From positions 1,922,001 to 1,986,000 of the forward strand of contig NZ_AP022618.1 in the NCBI RefSeq assembly GCF_010731615.1: a stretch of DNA of 64,000 nucleotides, read 5' to 3'. The notes beneath the pieces were generated by a model. It saw nothing but the letters and a program-made list of their open reading frames with translations. It did not search any database and had not been told where the DNA came from. Within the stretch, counting starts at the first letter, position 1. Each line of letters opens with the position of its first letter. The position numbers were made by a program, and so were the translations under genes. Below are positions 34,246 to 43,413 of the stretch, in pieces. The DNA is from Mycolicibacterium insubricum (GTDB lineage: Bacteria > Actinomycetota > Actinomycetes > Mycobacteriales > Mycobacteriaceae).

Positions 34246-36411
34246 ATGGGCATTGCACTGACCGACGACCACCGCGAGCTCGCCTCGGTCGCGCGTGACT
34301 TCCTGACCGCGCAGCAGGCCCGCGCCGGCGCACGCGCGCTGCTGGAGGCCCCGTCGGAGGCACTGCCCGCGTTCTGGCCGGCGCTGGCCGATCTCGGCTG
34401 GCTGGGTCTGCACCTACCCGAGTCCTACGGCGGGTCCGGATTCGGCCTGCCCGAACTGGTGGTGGTCGTCGAGGAACTCGGCCGCGCCGTCGCGCCGGGG
34501 CCGTTCGTCCCGACGGTCGCCACATCCGCCGCCATCGACGCGTGCGGCACCCCCGATCAGCGGGATCGCCTGCTGCCCGGGCTGATCGACGGCACCCGCA
34601 CGGCCGGTATCGGCTTCGACACCGCGATCACCGTGGCCGACGGGGTGGCCGACGGCGACGCCGGCCTGGTGCTGGGCGCCGCACTGGCCGATGTGCTGCT
34701 GCTGACCGCCGGCGACGACGTGTTGGTCCTGGAACGACACCGCGCCGGGGTGTCGGTGGAGATTCCCGAGAACCTGGATCCGTCGCGCCGCTGCGGCCGG
34801 GTCCGGTTGACCGGCGTCGCCGTCACCGACGACGACATCCTGGTCGGCGGCCGGGACACGGCGCTGGCGCTGGCCCGCACCTTGATCGCCGCCGAAGCCG
34901 TCGGCGGCGCGTCGGACTGCGTGACCGCGGCCGTCGACTACGCGAAGGTGCGCGAACAGTTCGGCCGCACCATCGCCACCTTCCAGGCGATCAAGCATCA
35001 CTGCGCGAACATGCTGGTGGCCGCCGAATCCGCCATCGCCGTGGTGTGGGACGCGGCCCGCGCCGCCGCCGACTCCGGCCCGGAGTTCCAGCTGATGGCC
35101 GCCGCCGCCGCCGCCGAAGCGCTGCCGGCCTACGCCAAAAACGCCGAGCTCAACATCCAGGTGCACGGCGGTATCGGCTACACATGGGAGCACGACGCGC
35201 ATCTGCACTGGCGGCGCGCCCTGGCGGTGCGCGGGCTGTTCGGCGGCGACGGCCCGGCCGGCGACGTGTTCGACCTGACCGCCGCCGGGGTGCAGCGGGC
35301 CAACAGCCTGGACCTGCCCGCCGCCGCCGAGGCGCTGCGCCACGGTGTGCGGGCCGACCTGGCGCACATCGCGCAGGCGACCGGTTCGGCGATCATGGAC
35401 AAGCTGATCGGCACCGGTTACGTCATGCCGCACTGGCCCAAGCCTTTCGGCCGTGCCGCCGATGCCGTCGAGCAACTGGTCATCGAGGAGGAATTCCGCG
35501 CGGCCGGGGTCAAACGACCGGACTACGGCATCACCGGCTGGGTGATCCTCACCCTGATCCAGCACGGAACCCCTTCGCAGATCGACCGATTCGTGGACAA
35601 GGCGCTGCGCAAGGACGAGATCTGGTGCCAGCTGTTCTCCGAGCCGGACGCCGGATCGGACGCCGCGGCGATCAAGACCCGCGCCGTGCGGGTCGACGGT
35701 GGCTGGAAGATCAACGGGCAGAAGGTGTGGACGTCCGGCGCGCACTACTGCCGCCGTGGCCTGGCCACCGTCCGTACCGACCCGGACGCGGGCAAGCACG
35801 CCGGCATCACGACCGTCATCATCGACATGAAGTCGCCCGGCGTCGAGGTCCGGCCGCTGCGGATGCTCAGCGGCGGAGCCGAATTCAACGAGGTCTTCTT
35901 CAACGACGTGTTCGTGCCCGACGAGGACGTGGTCGGCGAACCCAACAGCGGCTGGACCGTGGCCCGGGCCACCCTGGGCAATGAGCGGGTGAGCATCGGT
36001 GGTGGCGCGGGCATCGCCGGGGTCGACCCGAGGGCGCTGGTCTCGGTGGTCGCCGAGCACGGGCATCGGTTGGCCGGGGCGAAGATTCGCACCGGCAACT
36101 TCATCGCCGACGATCACGCGATGCGGTTGCTGAACCTGCGCCGCGCGGTGCGCAGCATCGAGGGCACCGGACCCGGCCCGGAGGGCAATATCACCAAGCT
36201 CAAGCTCGCCGAGCACATGGGTGAGTGCGGGGCGATCTGGTCGGCGCTGATGGGACCGGAGATGGCCGTCACCGATGGACCCGCGGCCCCGGCCATCCAG
36301 CTGACCATGGGCGCCCGGGCGATGGCCATCGCCGGTGGTACCTCGGAGGTGACCCGCAATCAGATCGCCGAGCGGATCCTGGGCATGCCGCGAGACCCGC
36401 TGATCAAGTGA
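34246..36411 (+). CDS. fadE22: FadE22-type double acyl-CoA dehydrogenase
   Basis: A 721-residue protein made of two complete acyl-CoA dehydrogenase units. The first spans about residues 1-350, with YGGSGFGLPE and HGGIGYTWEHDAHLHWRRA; the second spans about 370-721, with FSEPDAGSDAAAIKTRA, KINGQKVWTSGAH and GGTSEVTRNQIAERILGMPRDP. The length equals that remembered for M. tuberculosis FadE22. Mycobacterial fused FadE proteins act like alpha2beta2 complexes in sterol or branched-lipid oxidation, so one half may be structural. ATG 34246 is preceded by AGGTGG. The stop overlaps the GntR start (GTGA). Confidence 0.93.
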   Translation: MGIALTDDHRELASVARDFLTAQQARAGARALLEAPSEALPAFWPALADLGWLGLHLPESYGGSGFGLPELVVVVEELGRAVAPGPFVPTVATSAAIDACGTPDQRDRLLPGLIDGTRTAGIGFDTAITVADGVADGDAGLVLGAALADVLLLTAGDDVLVLERHRAGVSVEIPENLDPSRRCGRVRLTGVAVTDDDILVGGRDTALALARTLIAAEAVGGASDCVTAAVDYAKVREQFGRTIATFQAIKHHCANMLVAAESAIAVVWDAARAAADSGPEFQLMAAAAAAEALPAYAKNAELNIQVHGGIGYTWEHDAHLHWRRALAVRGLFGGDGPAGDVFDLTAAGVQRANSLDLPAAAEALRHGVRADLAHIAQATGSAIMDKLIGTGYVMPHWPKPFGRAADAVEQLVIEEEFRAAGVKRPDYGITGWVILTLIQHGTPSQIDRFVDKALRKDEIWCQLFSEPDAGSDAAAIKTRAVRVDGGWKINGQKVWTSGAHYCRRGLATVRTDPDAGKHAGITTVIIDMKSPGVEVRPLRMLSGGAEFNEVFFNDVFVPDEDVVGEPNSGWTVARATLGNERVSIGGGAGIAGVDPRALVSVVAEHGHRLAGAKIRTGNFIADDHAMRLLNLRRAVRSIEGTGPGPEGNITKLKLAEHMGECGAIWSALMGPEMAVTDGPAAPAIQLTMGARAMAIAGGTSEVTRNQIAERILGMPRDPLIK

Positions 36412-37799
36412 GCCTGGCCGCCGAGATCGCCCGCGGTATCGAGGCCGAGGTGATCGCGACCGGCTGGCCGGTGGGCGCCTCGCTCGGTTCGGAGGCGGCG
36501 CTGCAGCAGCGCTACGGGGTGAGCCGCTCGGTGCTGCGCGAGGCGGTGCGCCTCGTCGAGCATCACCAGGTGGCCCGGATGCGCCGCGGTCCCGGCGGCG
36601 GGCTGATCGTCACCGAGCCCGACGCCCGCCCGGCCACCCGCGCGGTGGTCAGCTACCTGGCGTACGCCGGCACCACCCTCGACGAGGTGCTCGGTGCCCG
36701 ACGGCTGCTGGAGCCGCTGGCCTCGGGCCTGGCCGCCGAGCGCATCGACGAAGCCGGGATCAGAAGCCTGCGGGCCTTGCTGGCCTCCGACCGCTCCGGT
36801 CCGGTGCACGACGACATCCATGTGGTGCTGGCCGAGCTGACCGGCAATCCGGTGCTGGCGTTGTTCACCGATGTGCTCAGCCGGATGACAGTGCGCTACG
36901 CCGCGGCCGCGGAATCCGGGGCGGCGGCCGGCCGACGGGCGCTGGCCGCGATGGCCGCCGATCACGACGACATCATCGCGGCGGTGACCGCCGGGGACCG
37001 GGTGAAAGCCACCACCGTGACCAGCCGGCACCTGGACACCGTCGCCGGCCTGCTGGCCGGGCGCAGCCCGGGGGCGCCGCGGCGGACGATCGCCCCCTCT
37101 GGAGCCGGCGACAAGCGGGCCGAGACGCTGGCCGCCACCATCTCCGAAGACATCGTCGGCGCCGGCTGGGTACCGGGTGCGGTGGTGGGCGCCGAGGCGG
37201 ACCTACTGGATCGGTACGGGGTCAGCCGATCGGTGCTGCGCGAGGCGATCCGGATCCTGGAGTTCCACACGGTGGCCCGGATGCGCCGGGGACCGGGCGG
37301 CGGTCTGGTGGTGACCGCACCGGAGCCGCAGGCGAGTATCGACACCGTGGCGCTGTATCTGGAGTACCGCCGGCCCAGCCGGGAGGACCTGCAGGTGGTC
37401 CGCGACGCCATCGAGATCGACGCGGTGGCCACCGTGGCCGCCGGTGTCGCGGCTGGGGATCTCGTACTGCCAGCCCTGGGACCGGGCACGGTGGCCTCGG
37501 CGGTGCACACCGCCGCCCACGATCCGCAGCACACCGACGCCGCCGAGGCGAACTTCCACACCGGGATGGCCGAATTGGCCGGGAACAGCGTGCTCACCCT
37601 GTTTCTGCGGATCCTTGTCGAACTCTTCCGCCGGCACTGGGCGGCTCAGGGGGACCAGCCGGTCCCCGGACCCGAGGACGCCGCCCAGGTCGACCTGGCC
37701 CACGCCAAGATCCTGGAGGCGGTCGTCGCCGGCGACGACGGGCTGGCCCGGCACCGGTCCCGGCGCCACCTCGAGGCGTTATCTTCCTGGTGGCTCTAA
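36408..37799 (+). CDS. Tandem GntR/FadR-family regulator
   Basis: A 463-residue protein with two GntR-FadR units in one chain. The winged helix of unit 1 is near residues 22-75 (LQQRYGVSRSVLREAVRLVEHHQVARMRRGPGGGLIV), and that of unit 2 near 262-315 (LLDRYGVSRSVLREAIRILEFHTVARMRRGPGGGLVV). Each is followed by a helical FCD-type ligand domain; the second contains HTGMAELAGN. It could bind DNA as a one-chain pseudo-dimer. GTG 36408 overlaps the fadE22 stop, so it probably controls the fadE22 operon in response to an acyl-CoA. An Rv3060c-like arrangement. Confidence 0.9.
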   Translation: MSLAAEIARGIEAEVIATGWPVGASLGSEAALQQRYGVSRSVLREAVRLVEHHQVARMRRGPGGGLIVTEPDARPATRAVVSYLAYAGTTLDEVLGARRLLEPLASGLAAERIDEAGIRSLRALLASDRSGPVHDDIHVVLAELTGNPVLALFTDVLSRMTVRYAAAAESGAAAGRRALAAMAADHDDIIAAVTAGDRVKATTVTSRHLDTVAGLLAGRSPGAPRRTIAPSGAGDKRAETLAATISEDIVGAGWVPGAVVGAEADLLDRYGVSRSVLREAIRILEFHTVARMRRGPGGGLVVTAPEPQASIDTVALYLEYRRPSREDLQVVRDAIEIDAVATVAAGVAAGDLVLPALGPGTVASAVHTAAHDPQHTDAAEANFHTGMAELAGNSVLTLFLRILVELFRRHWAAQGDQPVPGPEDAAQVDLAHAKILEAVVAGDDGLARHRSRRHLEALSSWWL

Positions 37800-37818
37800 C
37801 ACTGATGAGGGGAAATCG

Positions 37819-38688
37819 ATGGGTGTCTACGCGGTAACCGGTTCGGCGTCGGGGATGGGTGCGCAGGTCGCCGGCAGGCTGACGGCCGCCGGGCACACCG
37901 TGATCGGCGTGGATCTGCGCGACGCCGACGTCGTCGCCGATCTTTCCACGCCCGCGGGCCGGGTCACCGCGATCGCCGGGGTGCTGGCCGCCTGCGGCGG
38001 CCGGCTGGACGGGGCGGTGCTGGCCGCCGGTGTCGGACCCACACCGGGTGCCGGGCGGGCCCGGCTGATCTTCGAGATCAACTACGCCGGTGTGGTGGAA
38101 TTGCTGACGGCATGGCGGCCGGCGCTGGCCGCGGCAGCGGTCGAGGCTCCGGTGAAAGTCGTTGTGGTGGCCAGTAATTCAACGACCACCGTGCCGATGG
38201 TGCCGCGGCGGGCCATCCGGGCGCTGCTGGCCGGGGACGCCGAGAAGGCGGCCGGGGTGATGCGCTGGTACGGGCCGGCGGCGCCGTCGCTGGCGTATGC
38301 CGCATCCAAGATCGCGGTGTCGCGCTGGGTGCGCCGCACCGCGGTGACCGACCCCTGGGTGGGTGCGGGCATCCGGCTCAATGCCATCGCACCGGGCGCG
38401 ATCTTGACCCCGCTGCTGGAGAAGCAGCTGGCGACCCCGAGCGAGGCCCGGGCCATCCGGGCTTTCCCGGTACCCGTCGGCGACTTCGGCGATCCCGGGC
38501 AACTCGCCGACTGGATGCTGTTCATGCTCTCGGACGCCGCCGACTTCCTGTGCGGCAGCGTCATTTTCGTCGACGGTGGCTCGGACGCCTATCTGCGGGC
38601 CAACTCCTGGCCCAAGGCGGTTCCGGCTGTCGGCGTGCCGGGCTATCTGTGGAAATTCTTGCGGCACCGCATGCGCGGCTCGTCGTAG
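37819..38688 (+). CDS. Short-chain dehydrogenase/reductase
   Basis: A 289-residue SDR. VTGSASGMGAQVAGRL is the nucleotide-binding motif (VDLRDADVVADLS suggests NAD). The catalytic Tyr-x-x-x-Lys is YAASK, with Ser in VVASNS. The insertion between them (RRAIRALLAGDAEKAAGVMRWYG) is typical of 3-alpha-HSD/coniferyl-alcohol dehydrogenase-like SDRs. GAGGGGAA lies 6 nt before the ATG. It begins 19 nt after the GntR gene, so it belongs to the fadE22-GntR-SDR operon. Confidence 0.88.
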   Translation: MGVYAVTGSASGMGAQVAGRLTAAGHTVIGVDLRDADVVADLSTPAGRVTAIAGVLAACGGRLDGAVLAAGVGPTPGAGRARLIFEINYAGVVELLTAWRPALAAAAVEAPVKVVVVASNSTTTVPMVPRRAIRALLAGDAEKAAGVMRWYGPAAPSLAYAASKIAVSRWVRRTAVTDPWVGAGIRLNAIAPGAILTPLLEKQLATPSEARAIRAFPVPVGDFGDPGQLADWMLFMLSDAADFLCGSVIFVDGGSDAYLRANSWPKAVPAVGVPGYLWKFLRHRMRGSS

Positions 38689-38713
38689 CCCGACGCGTAG
38701 CCGACAGCGACGC

Positions 38714-38836
38714 TCACTTGCGCGGGCAGGTGCACCACTGCTGCAGCGGCACCTTGGCCCGCACCTCGTCGACATGCAGGCCGCAGCCGTCCCAGGTGGT
38801 CTTGCCGCATTTGGGGCAGGTGACGGGGTAACACAT
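38714..38836 (-). CDS. Small Cys-rich (zinc-ribbon-like) protein
   Basis: A 40-residue protein MCYPVTCPKCGKTTWDGCGL... ending WCTCPRK, with six cysteines including CPKC, so a zinc or iron site is likely. AGGAG lies 8 nt before ATG 38836. An in-frame ATG at 38890 has a leaderless -10 box (TATATT, 38902-38897, 6-nt spacer) and would give a 58-residue Arg/Pro-rich N-terminal extension; both starts may be used. The -10 box overlaps the operator at 38899-38916 shared with the sulfite/sulfur exporter, placing this protein in the same regulon. Confidence 0.75.
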   Translation of the reverse strand: MCYPVTCPKCGKTTWDGCGLHVDEVRAKVPLQQWCTCPRK

Positions 38837-38898
38837 CGTCGGGCTCCTCGGGTTCGTCGGTCGCTCGCGGCGAGGCCGCCGCGAAACCATGTCGCCAA

Positions 38899-38916
38899 TA
38901 TACCCCGTTGGGTATA
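38899..38916. promoter_or_regulatory. CsoR/CstR-type operator O1 (divergent)
   Basis: TATACCC-CGTT-GGGTATA, a perfect inverted repeat. It overlaps the minus-strand -10 (TATATT) of the Cys-rich protein and abuts a plus-strand -10 (TACAGT, 38915-38920) for the exporter. Confidence 0.8.
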
Positions 38917-38930
38917 CAGTGGGTGGTGAA

Positions 38931-38948
38931 CATACCCTGCCGGGTATG
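38931..38948. promoter_or_regulatory. CsoR/CstR-type operator O2
   Basis: CATACCC-TGCC-GGGTATG, a perfect inverted repeat centred 32 bp (three helical turns) from O1, downstream of the exporter promoter. Confidence 0.8.
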
Positions 38949-38966
38949 CGCCGAGGGAGGTTGTCG

Positions 38967-38993
38967 ATGAGCACGGGACCGGTGTCGTCGTGA
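38967..38993 (+). CDS. Eight-codon ORF preceding the exporter gene
   Basis: ATG AGC ... TGA encodes MSTGPVSS. A strong GAGGGAGG lies 6-7 nt upstream, and the stop overlaps the GTG start of the exporter by two bases. It may be a translational-coupling leader or the stump of a deleted gene. Confidence 0.4.
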   Translation: MSTGPVSS

Positions 38994-39847
38994 TCTGGTT
39001 GGCCGTCGCACTGTCGGTGCTGGTCGGGGTGAGCCTCGGCCTGCTCGGCGGTGGCGGCGCGATCCTGATGGTGCCGCTGCTGGTCTACGTCGCCGGGCAG
39101 TCGCCCAACGACGCGATCGCGACGTCGCTGCTGGTCGTCGGCGTGACCAGCGTTGTCGCCGTGATCAGCTACGCGCGGGCCGGTCAGGTCCGGTGGAAGG
39201 TCGCGGCGATCTTCGGCGTCGCGGCGATGGCCGGCGCATACGCCGGTGGCCTGCTGTCGCACTACATCCCCGGCTCGGTGCTGCTGGTGATGTTCGCGGT
39301 GGTGATGATCGGTGCGGGAGTAGCCATGCTGAGGCCGCGCACGGCCGCCGCCGAGGACCATCCGCTGCGCCCGGTCCGGGCGGTGATGCTCGGTGCGGTG
39401 GTCGGTGTGATCAGCGGCCTGGTGGGCGCCGGCGGGGGATTCCTGCTGGTCCCCGCGTTGGCGCTGCTGGCGGGGCTGCCGATGCAGTCCGCGGTGGGCA
39501 CCTCGCTGTTGATCATCGCCATGCAGTCGTTCGCCGGGCTGGGTGGCCACCTGGCGTCGGTCGGGATCGACTGGCCGGTGGCCGGGATGATCACCGCCGC
39601 GGCGGTGATCGGTGCGCTGATCGGCGCTCCGCTGGCCGAGCGGATCCCGCCGGAGCGGCTGCGGTCCCTGTTCGGCTGGTTCGTGCTGCTGATGGCCGCG
39701 TTCGTGCTGGGCGCCGAGGTGCATCCGGCGCTGGGCCTGGGCATCGCCGCCCTGACGGTGGCGGCCATGGCCGCTCAGCTGGTGTGTGCCCGCACCGGAC
39801 ACTGCCCGCTGCGTCGCTGGCTGGGCGGCGGGGTGGTCGCGACGTGA
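38990..39847 (+). CDS. TauE/SafE-family sulfite/sulfur anion exporter
   Basis: A 285-residue membrane protein with about eight helices and the two-fold repeat of the TauE/SafE family: GLLGGGGAILMVPLLVYVAG...ATSLLVVGVTS in the first half and GLVGAGGGFLLVPALALLAGLPMQSAVGTSLLIIAMQS in the second. The family exports sulfite, sulfoacetate or related sulfur compounds. The C-terminal VCARTGHCPLRR has two cysteines. The GTG start at 38990 is coupled to the eight-codon ORF. It is followed by its CstR-like repressor gene. Confidence 0.9.
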   Translation: MIWLAVALSVLVGVSLGLLGGGGAILMVPLLVYVAGQSPNDAIATSLLVVGVTSVVAVISYARAGQVRWKVAAIFGVAAMAGAYAGGLLSHYIPGSVLLVMFAVVMIGAGVAMLRPRTAAAEDHPLRPVRAVMLGAVVGVISGLVGAGGGFLLVPALALLAGLPMQSAVGTSLLIIAMQSFAGLGGHLASVGIDWPVAGMITAAAVIGALIGAPLAERIPPERLRSLFGWFVLLMAAFVLGAEVHPALGLGIAALTVAAMAAQLVCARTGHCPLRRWLGGGVVAT

Positions 39848-39855
39848 GGCGCACA

Positions 39856-39873
39856 GATACCCCCGTGGGTACA
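39856..39873. promoter_or_regulatory. CsoR/CstR-type operator O3
   Basis: GATACCC-CCGT-GGGTACA between exporter and repressor genes. Its right arm overlaps a -10-like TACACT (39870-39875), indicating an autoregulated internal promoter. Confidence 0.7.
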
Positions 39874-39877
39874 CTGA

Positions 39878-40180
<303 letters not shown>

Positions 40181-40183
40181 GAG

Positions 40184-41662
40184 CTACAGCGGCCGCAACC
40201 TCAGCGGCATGCCGTCGACCGGCACCGCCATCCCGCCGTAGTCGTAGGTGGGCCGGTACCCCGGATGCGGTAGTTCCAGCCGGTAGCGGCTCAGCAGCCG
40301 GTGCATGACGGTCTTGATCTCGAACTGGCCGAACACCATGCCGATGCACTTGTGCGCGCCGCCGCCGAACGGCGCGAACGCATACCGGTGCCGCTTGTGT
40401 TCGCTGCGTGGTGCGGCGAACCGCTCCGGGTCGAACCGCTCCGGGTCGGTCCATAGTTCCGGCAGCCGATGGTTGATCCCCGGCCAGGTGACCACGTCGG
40501 TACCGGCCGGGATGAAGTGGCCCATGACCTCGGTGTCGCGCACCGCCTGCCGGAAGTTGAACGGCAGCGGGGTCTGCATCCGCAGCGACTCGTTGATCAC
40601 CAGGTCGTAGGTCTCCAGCTGTTCCAGCGTGTCGATGTCCAGCGGTGCGTCGCCGATGTGGGCCGATTCGTCGCGGCAGCGCTGCTGCCACTCGGGGTTG
40701 GCGGCCAGGTGGTAGGCCATCGTGGTCAGCGTCGAGGTGGTGGTGTCGTGCGCCGCCATCATCAGGAAGATCATGTGCGCGATGACCTGCTCGTCGGTGA
40801 AGCTGCGCCCCTCCTCGTCCTGGGCGTGGCACAGCACGCTGAACATGTCGTTGCTGGCCGACCGGCGTTTCTCGGCGATCCGGCCGGCGAAATAGTCCTC
40901 CAGGACCTTGCGGGCCCGGATGCCGCGCCACCAGGTCAGCGGCGGCACCGGCTTGCGGACGATCGCGTTGCCGGCCCGGGTGACCATGGTGAACGCCTCG
41001 TTGATGGTCGTCACCAGCTTGTGGTCGGTGCCGGCCGGATGACCCATGAAGACCTCGGAGGCGATGTCCAGCGTCAGTTTCTTGAACGCCGGGTAGCTCA
41101 GGAAGCGCGGATCGTCGGCGACCCAGTCGTCGGCCAGCACCCGCGTCGACACCGAGTCGATATGCGGGATGTAGCCGGCCAGCCGGGGCCGGGTGAACGC
41201 CTCCTGCATGATCCGCCGGTGGTAGAGGTGTTCGTCGAAATCGAGCAGCATCAGGCCGCCGTCCAGGAACGGTCCGATGACCGGATCCCAGCCGCGCTGC
41301 GAGAAGTCCTTGTTGCGGTTGGTGAACACCGCCTGGGTTGCGTCGGGCCCCAGCAGCATCACCGACGACAGTGCGGGGGACTTCGCGTAGTAGACCGGGC
41401 CGTGCTTGCGGTAGATCTCCAGCACGAAATCCGGGCCGCCGCGGAAGATCTCGATCATGTGGCCGAGGATGGGCAGCCCCGAGTCGCCGACCACGGGCTT
41501 GAGGCCGCTGCCGGGTGGCGGCTCGGCCAGCACGATCTGATCCCAGTCTTTCTCCCGGAGCCGCTTGTCCACCGCCGCCATGCCGGGGATGTTCACCGGT
41601 GTCGGCTTGAGACGTCGCTTGGCCCGATCGAACAGGTAGTGCGGGGTGCTGATGGTGGCCAA
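40184..41662 (-). CDS. cyp136: Cytochrome P450 CYP136
   Basis: A 492-residue P450. The I-helix oxygen-binding motif is MAAHDTTTST, the ExxR is INESLRM, and the heme-binding loop is FAPFGGGAHKCIG. N-terminal segments such as LAEPPPGSGLKPVVGDSGLPILGHMIE match mycobacterial CYP136 closely, and the length equals it when translation starts at the TTG at 41662, which has GGAG 6 nt upstream. The substrate is not known. It is divergent to a TetR gene, with a perfect 20-bp palindrome between. Confidence 0.92.
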   Translation of the reverse strand: MATISTPHYLFDRAKRRLKPTPVNIPGMAAVDKRLREKDWDQIVLAEPPPGSGLKPVVGDSGLPILGHMIEIFRGGPDFVLEIYRKHGPVYYAKSPALSSVMLLGPDATQAVFTNRNKDFSQRGWDPVIGPFLDGGLMLLDFDEHLYHRRIMQEAFTRPRLAGYIPHIDSVSTRVLADDWVADDPRFLSYPAFKKLTLDIASEVFMGHPAGTDHKLVTTINEAFTMVTRAGNAIVRKPVPPLTWWRGIRARKVLEDYFAGRIAEKRRSASNDMFSVLCHAQDEEGRSFTDEQVIAHMIFLMMAAHDTTTSTLTTMAYHLAANPEWQQRCRDESAHIGDAPLDIDTLEQLETYDLVINESLRMQTPLPFNFRQAVRDTEVMGHFIPAGTDVVTWPGINHRLPELWTDPERFDPERFAAPRSEHKRHRYAFAPFGGGAHKCIGMVFGQFEIKTVMHRLLSRYRLELPHPGYRPTYDYGGMAVPVDGMPLRLRPL

Positions 41663-41743
41663 CGTCGCTCCTCGAGGTAGGGCGGGCGGACGGCCCACGC
41701 CACGGAACGTGGCGCGGATCACTCACAGATATCGTGCCGGGCG

Positions 41744-41763
41744 AACTTGACAGCTGTCAAGTT
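41744..41763. promoter_or_regulatory. TetR operator between cyp136 and its regulator
   Basis: AACTTGACAG (41744-41753) followed directly by CTGTCAAGTT (41754-41763), a perfect 20-bp palindrome. It includes a TTGACA -35-like element on each strand. Confidence 0.8.
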
Positions 41764-41797
41764 TTTTTCCGGCGCGTCGTGAGGCATCGTTGACCGG

Positions 41798-42490
41798 ATG
41801 GACGAAGATCAGGGTTCCCACGTGGTGACCGAGCCGCGTAGCCGCGGTGACCGGCAACGCGAGGCGATCGTGGCCGCCGTCCGGGAGTTGCTGCAGGAAA
41901 AGGAGTTCGCCGATCTGTCGGTGAGCACCATCAGCGACCGCGCCGGGGTCGCCCGTTCGGGCTTCTACTTCTACTTCGACTCCAAATACGCCGTGCTGGC
42001 CCAGATTCTGGCGGAAGCCACCGCCGAGTTGCAGCGGCTGACCGAATCCTTCGCCCCCCGAGGTGCCGACGAGTCACCGGCGGAATTTGCCCGCCGCATG
42101 GTGGCCAGCGCCGCGCTCGCCTTCGCCCACAACGACCCGGTGGTGACCGCGTGCCGGCGTGCCCGGGAAACCGACGCCGAGATCCGGGAGATCCTGGACG
42201 GTCAGATCGACGTCCTGGTCGGTCAGATCGTCGCGTTGGTCCGCGCGGAGGTGCAGGACGGCACCGCCCGCCCGATCAGTGACGACCTGGAGGCGCTGAT
42301 CCGGGTGTTGAGTGCGACTTCGTCGTTCATGTTGTCCGGTGACCCCACGTTCATCGGCCCGGAGCGCAACCGTGATGGCGCGCTGGCCGTGTTGGAACGA
42401 CTGTGGCTGTATTCGCTCTGGGGTGGCGGCGCCGAACCGTTACCGCCGGTATCGCCAACACCGCTTCCGCCGGTATCGTCAACGGGATGA
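41798..42490 (+). CDS. TetR-family regulator (cyp136-linked)
   Basis: A 230-residue TetR protein. The DNA-binding helix-turn-helix is at about residues 30-65 (FADLSVSTISDRAGVARSGFYFYFDSKYAVLAQIL). The C-terminal tail is Pro-rich with a short repeat (PLPPVSPTPLPPVSS). ATG 41798 has CATCGT and a 7-nt spacer upstream (leaderless). It is divergent from cyp136 across the 20-bp palindrome and overlaps the following SDR gene (ATGA), so it likely represses both itself with the SDR and cyp136. Confidence 0.9.
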   Translation: MDEDQGSHVVTEPRSRGDRQREAIVAAVRELLQEKEFADLSVSTISDRAGVARSGFYFYFDSKYAVLAQILAEATAELQRLTESFAPRGADESPAEFARRMVASAALAFAHNDPVVTACRRARETDAEIREILDGQIDVLVGQIVALVRAEVQDGTARPISDDLEALIRVLSATSSFMLSGDPTFIGPERNRDGALAVLERLWLYSLWGGGAEPLPPVSPTPLPPVSSTG

Positions 42491-43335
42491 GCAAATCTTT
42501 CGCCGGCCAACGTTGCCTGGTGACCGGCGCCGCCAGCGGAATCGGACGGGCCGTGGCCCTGCAACTGGCCCGGGACGGCGCCGAGCTGTATCTGACCGAT
42601 CGCGATCCCGACGGGCTGGCCGCCACCGCCGCCGACGCCCGCGCACTGGGTGCCTCGGTGCCGCAGGCCCGCGCCCTCGACATCTCCGATTACGACGCCG
42701 TCGCCAACTTCGGTGCCGATATCCACACCCAGCACGGATCGATGGACCTGCTGTTCAACATCGCCGGGGTGTCGGCCTGGGGCACCGTCGACCAGCTCAC
42801 CCACCGGCAGTGGCGGTCCATGGTCGACATCAACCTGATGGGCCCGATCCACGTCATCGAGACGTTCATCCCGCCGATGATGGCCGCCGGCCGCGGTGGA
42901 CAACTGGTCAACGTCTCCTCAGCCGCCGGCCTGGTGGCGCTGCCCTGGCATGCCGCCTACAGCGCCAGCAAATACGGACTGCTCGGGGTTTCCGAGGTGC
43001 TGCGCTTCGACCTGGCCCGGCACCGCATCGGGGTGTCGGTGGTGGTCCCCGGCGCGGTGCGCACCGGGCTGGTCAAGACCGTCGAGATCGCCGGCGTCGA
43101 CCGCGATGACCCGAAGGTCGACCGCTGGGTGCAGCGGTTCGGCGGACACGCCATCTCCCCGGAACGCGCGGCCGAAAAGACCCTCGCGGGTGTGGCGCGC
43201 AACCGCTTTCTCATCTACACCTCGCCCGACATCTGGGCGCTGTACGCCTTCAAACGGTGGGCGTGGTTCCCGTACAGCTTCACCATGAAGCGCGTGAACG
43301 TGTTGTTCTCCCGGGCGCTGCGGCCGCGCGGCTGA
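42487..43335 (+). CDS. Short-chain dehydrogenase/reductase (cyp136 operon)
   Basis: A 282-residue SDR with GAASGIGRAVALQLARDGA (NAD(P) binding; LTDRD after beta-2), NVSSAAG and YSASK as catalytic motifs. The C-terminal tail (LYAFKRWAWFPYSFTMKRVNVLFSRAL) is amphipathic and may touch membrane. ATG 42487 overlaps the TetR stop by 4 nt. Genomic pairing with CYP136 and a TetR suggests the SDR oxidises the hydroxylated product; that is inference. Confidence 0.9.
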   Translation: MSKSFAGQRCLVTGAASGIGRAVALQLARDGAELYLTDRDPDGLAATAADARALGASVPQARALDISDYDAVANFGADIHTQHGSMDLLFNIAGVSAWGTVDQLTHRQWRSMVDINLMGPIHVIETFIPPMMAAGRGGQLVNVSSAAGLVALPWHAAYSASKYGLLGVSEVLRFDLARHRIGVSVVVPGAVRTGLVKTVEIAGVDRDDPKVDRWVQRFGGHAISPERAAEKTLAGVARNRFLIYTSPDIWALYAFKRWAWFPYSFTMKRVNVLFSRALRPRG

Positions 43336-43413
43336 GGCCGGTTTCCCGCATTGGCGTACCGGTTGGGCGCCCCACCCTGGCAGTATTTGAGTTTGTCGCA
43401 GTGATCAGCCGCA

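Noticed and set aside
42441..42490. Imperfect repeat CCGCCGGTATCG at the end of the cyp136-linked TetR gene
   Set aside because: It encodes the Pro-rich tail (PLPPVSPTPLPPVSS) and is explained by coding repetition rather than by regulation.
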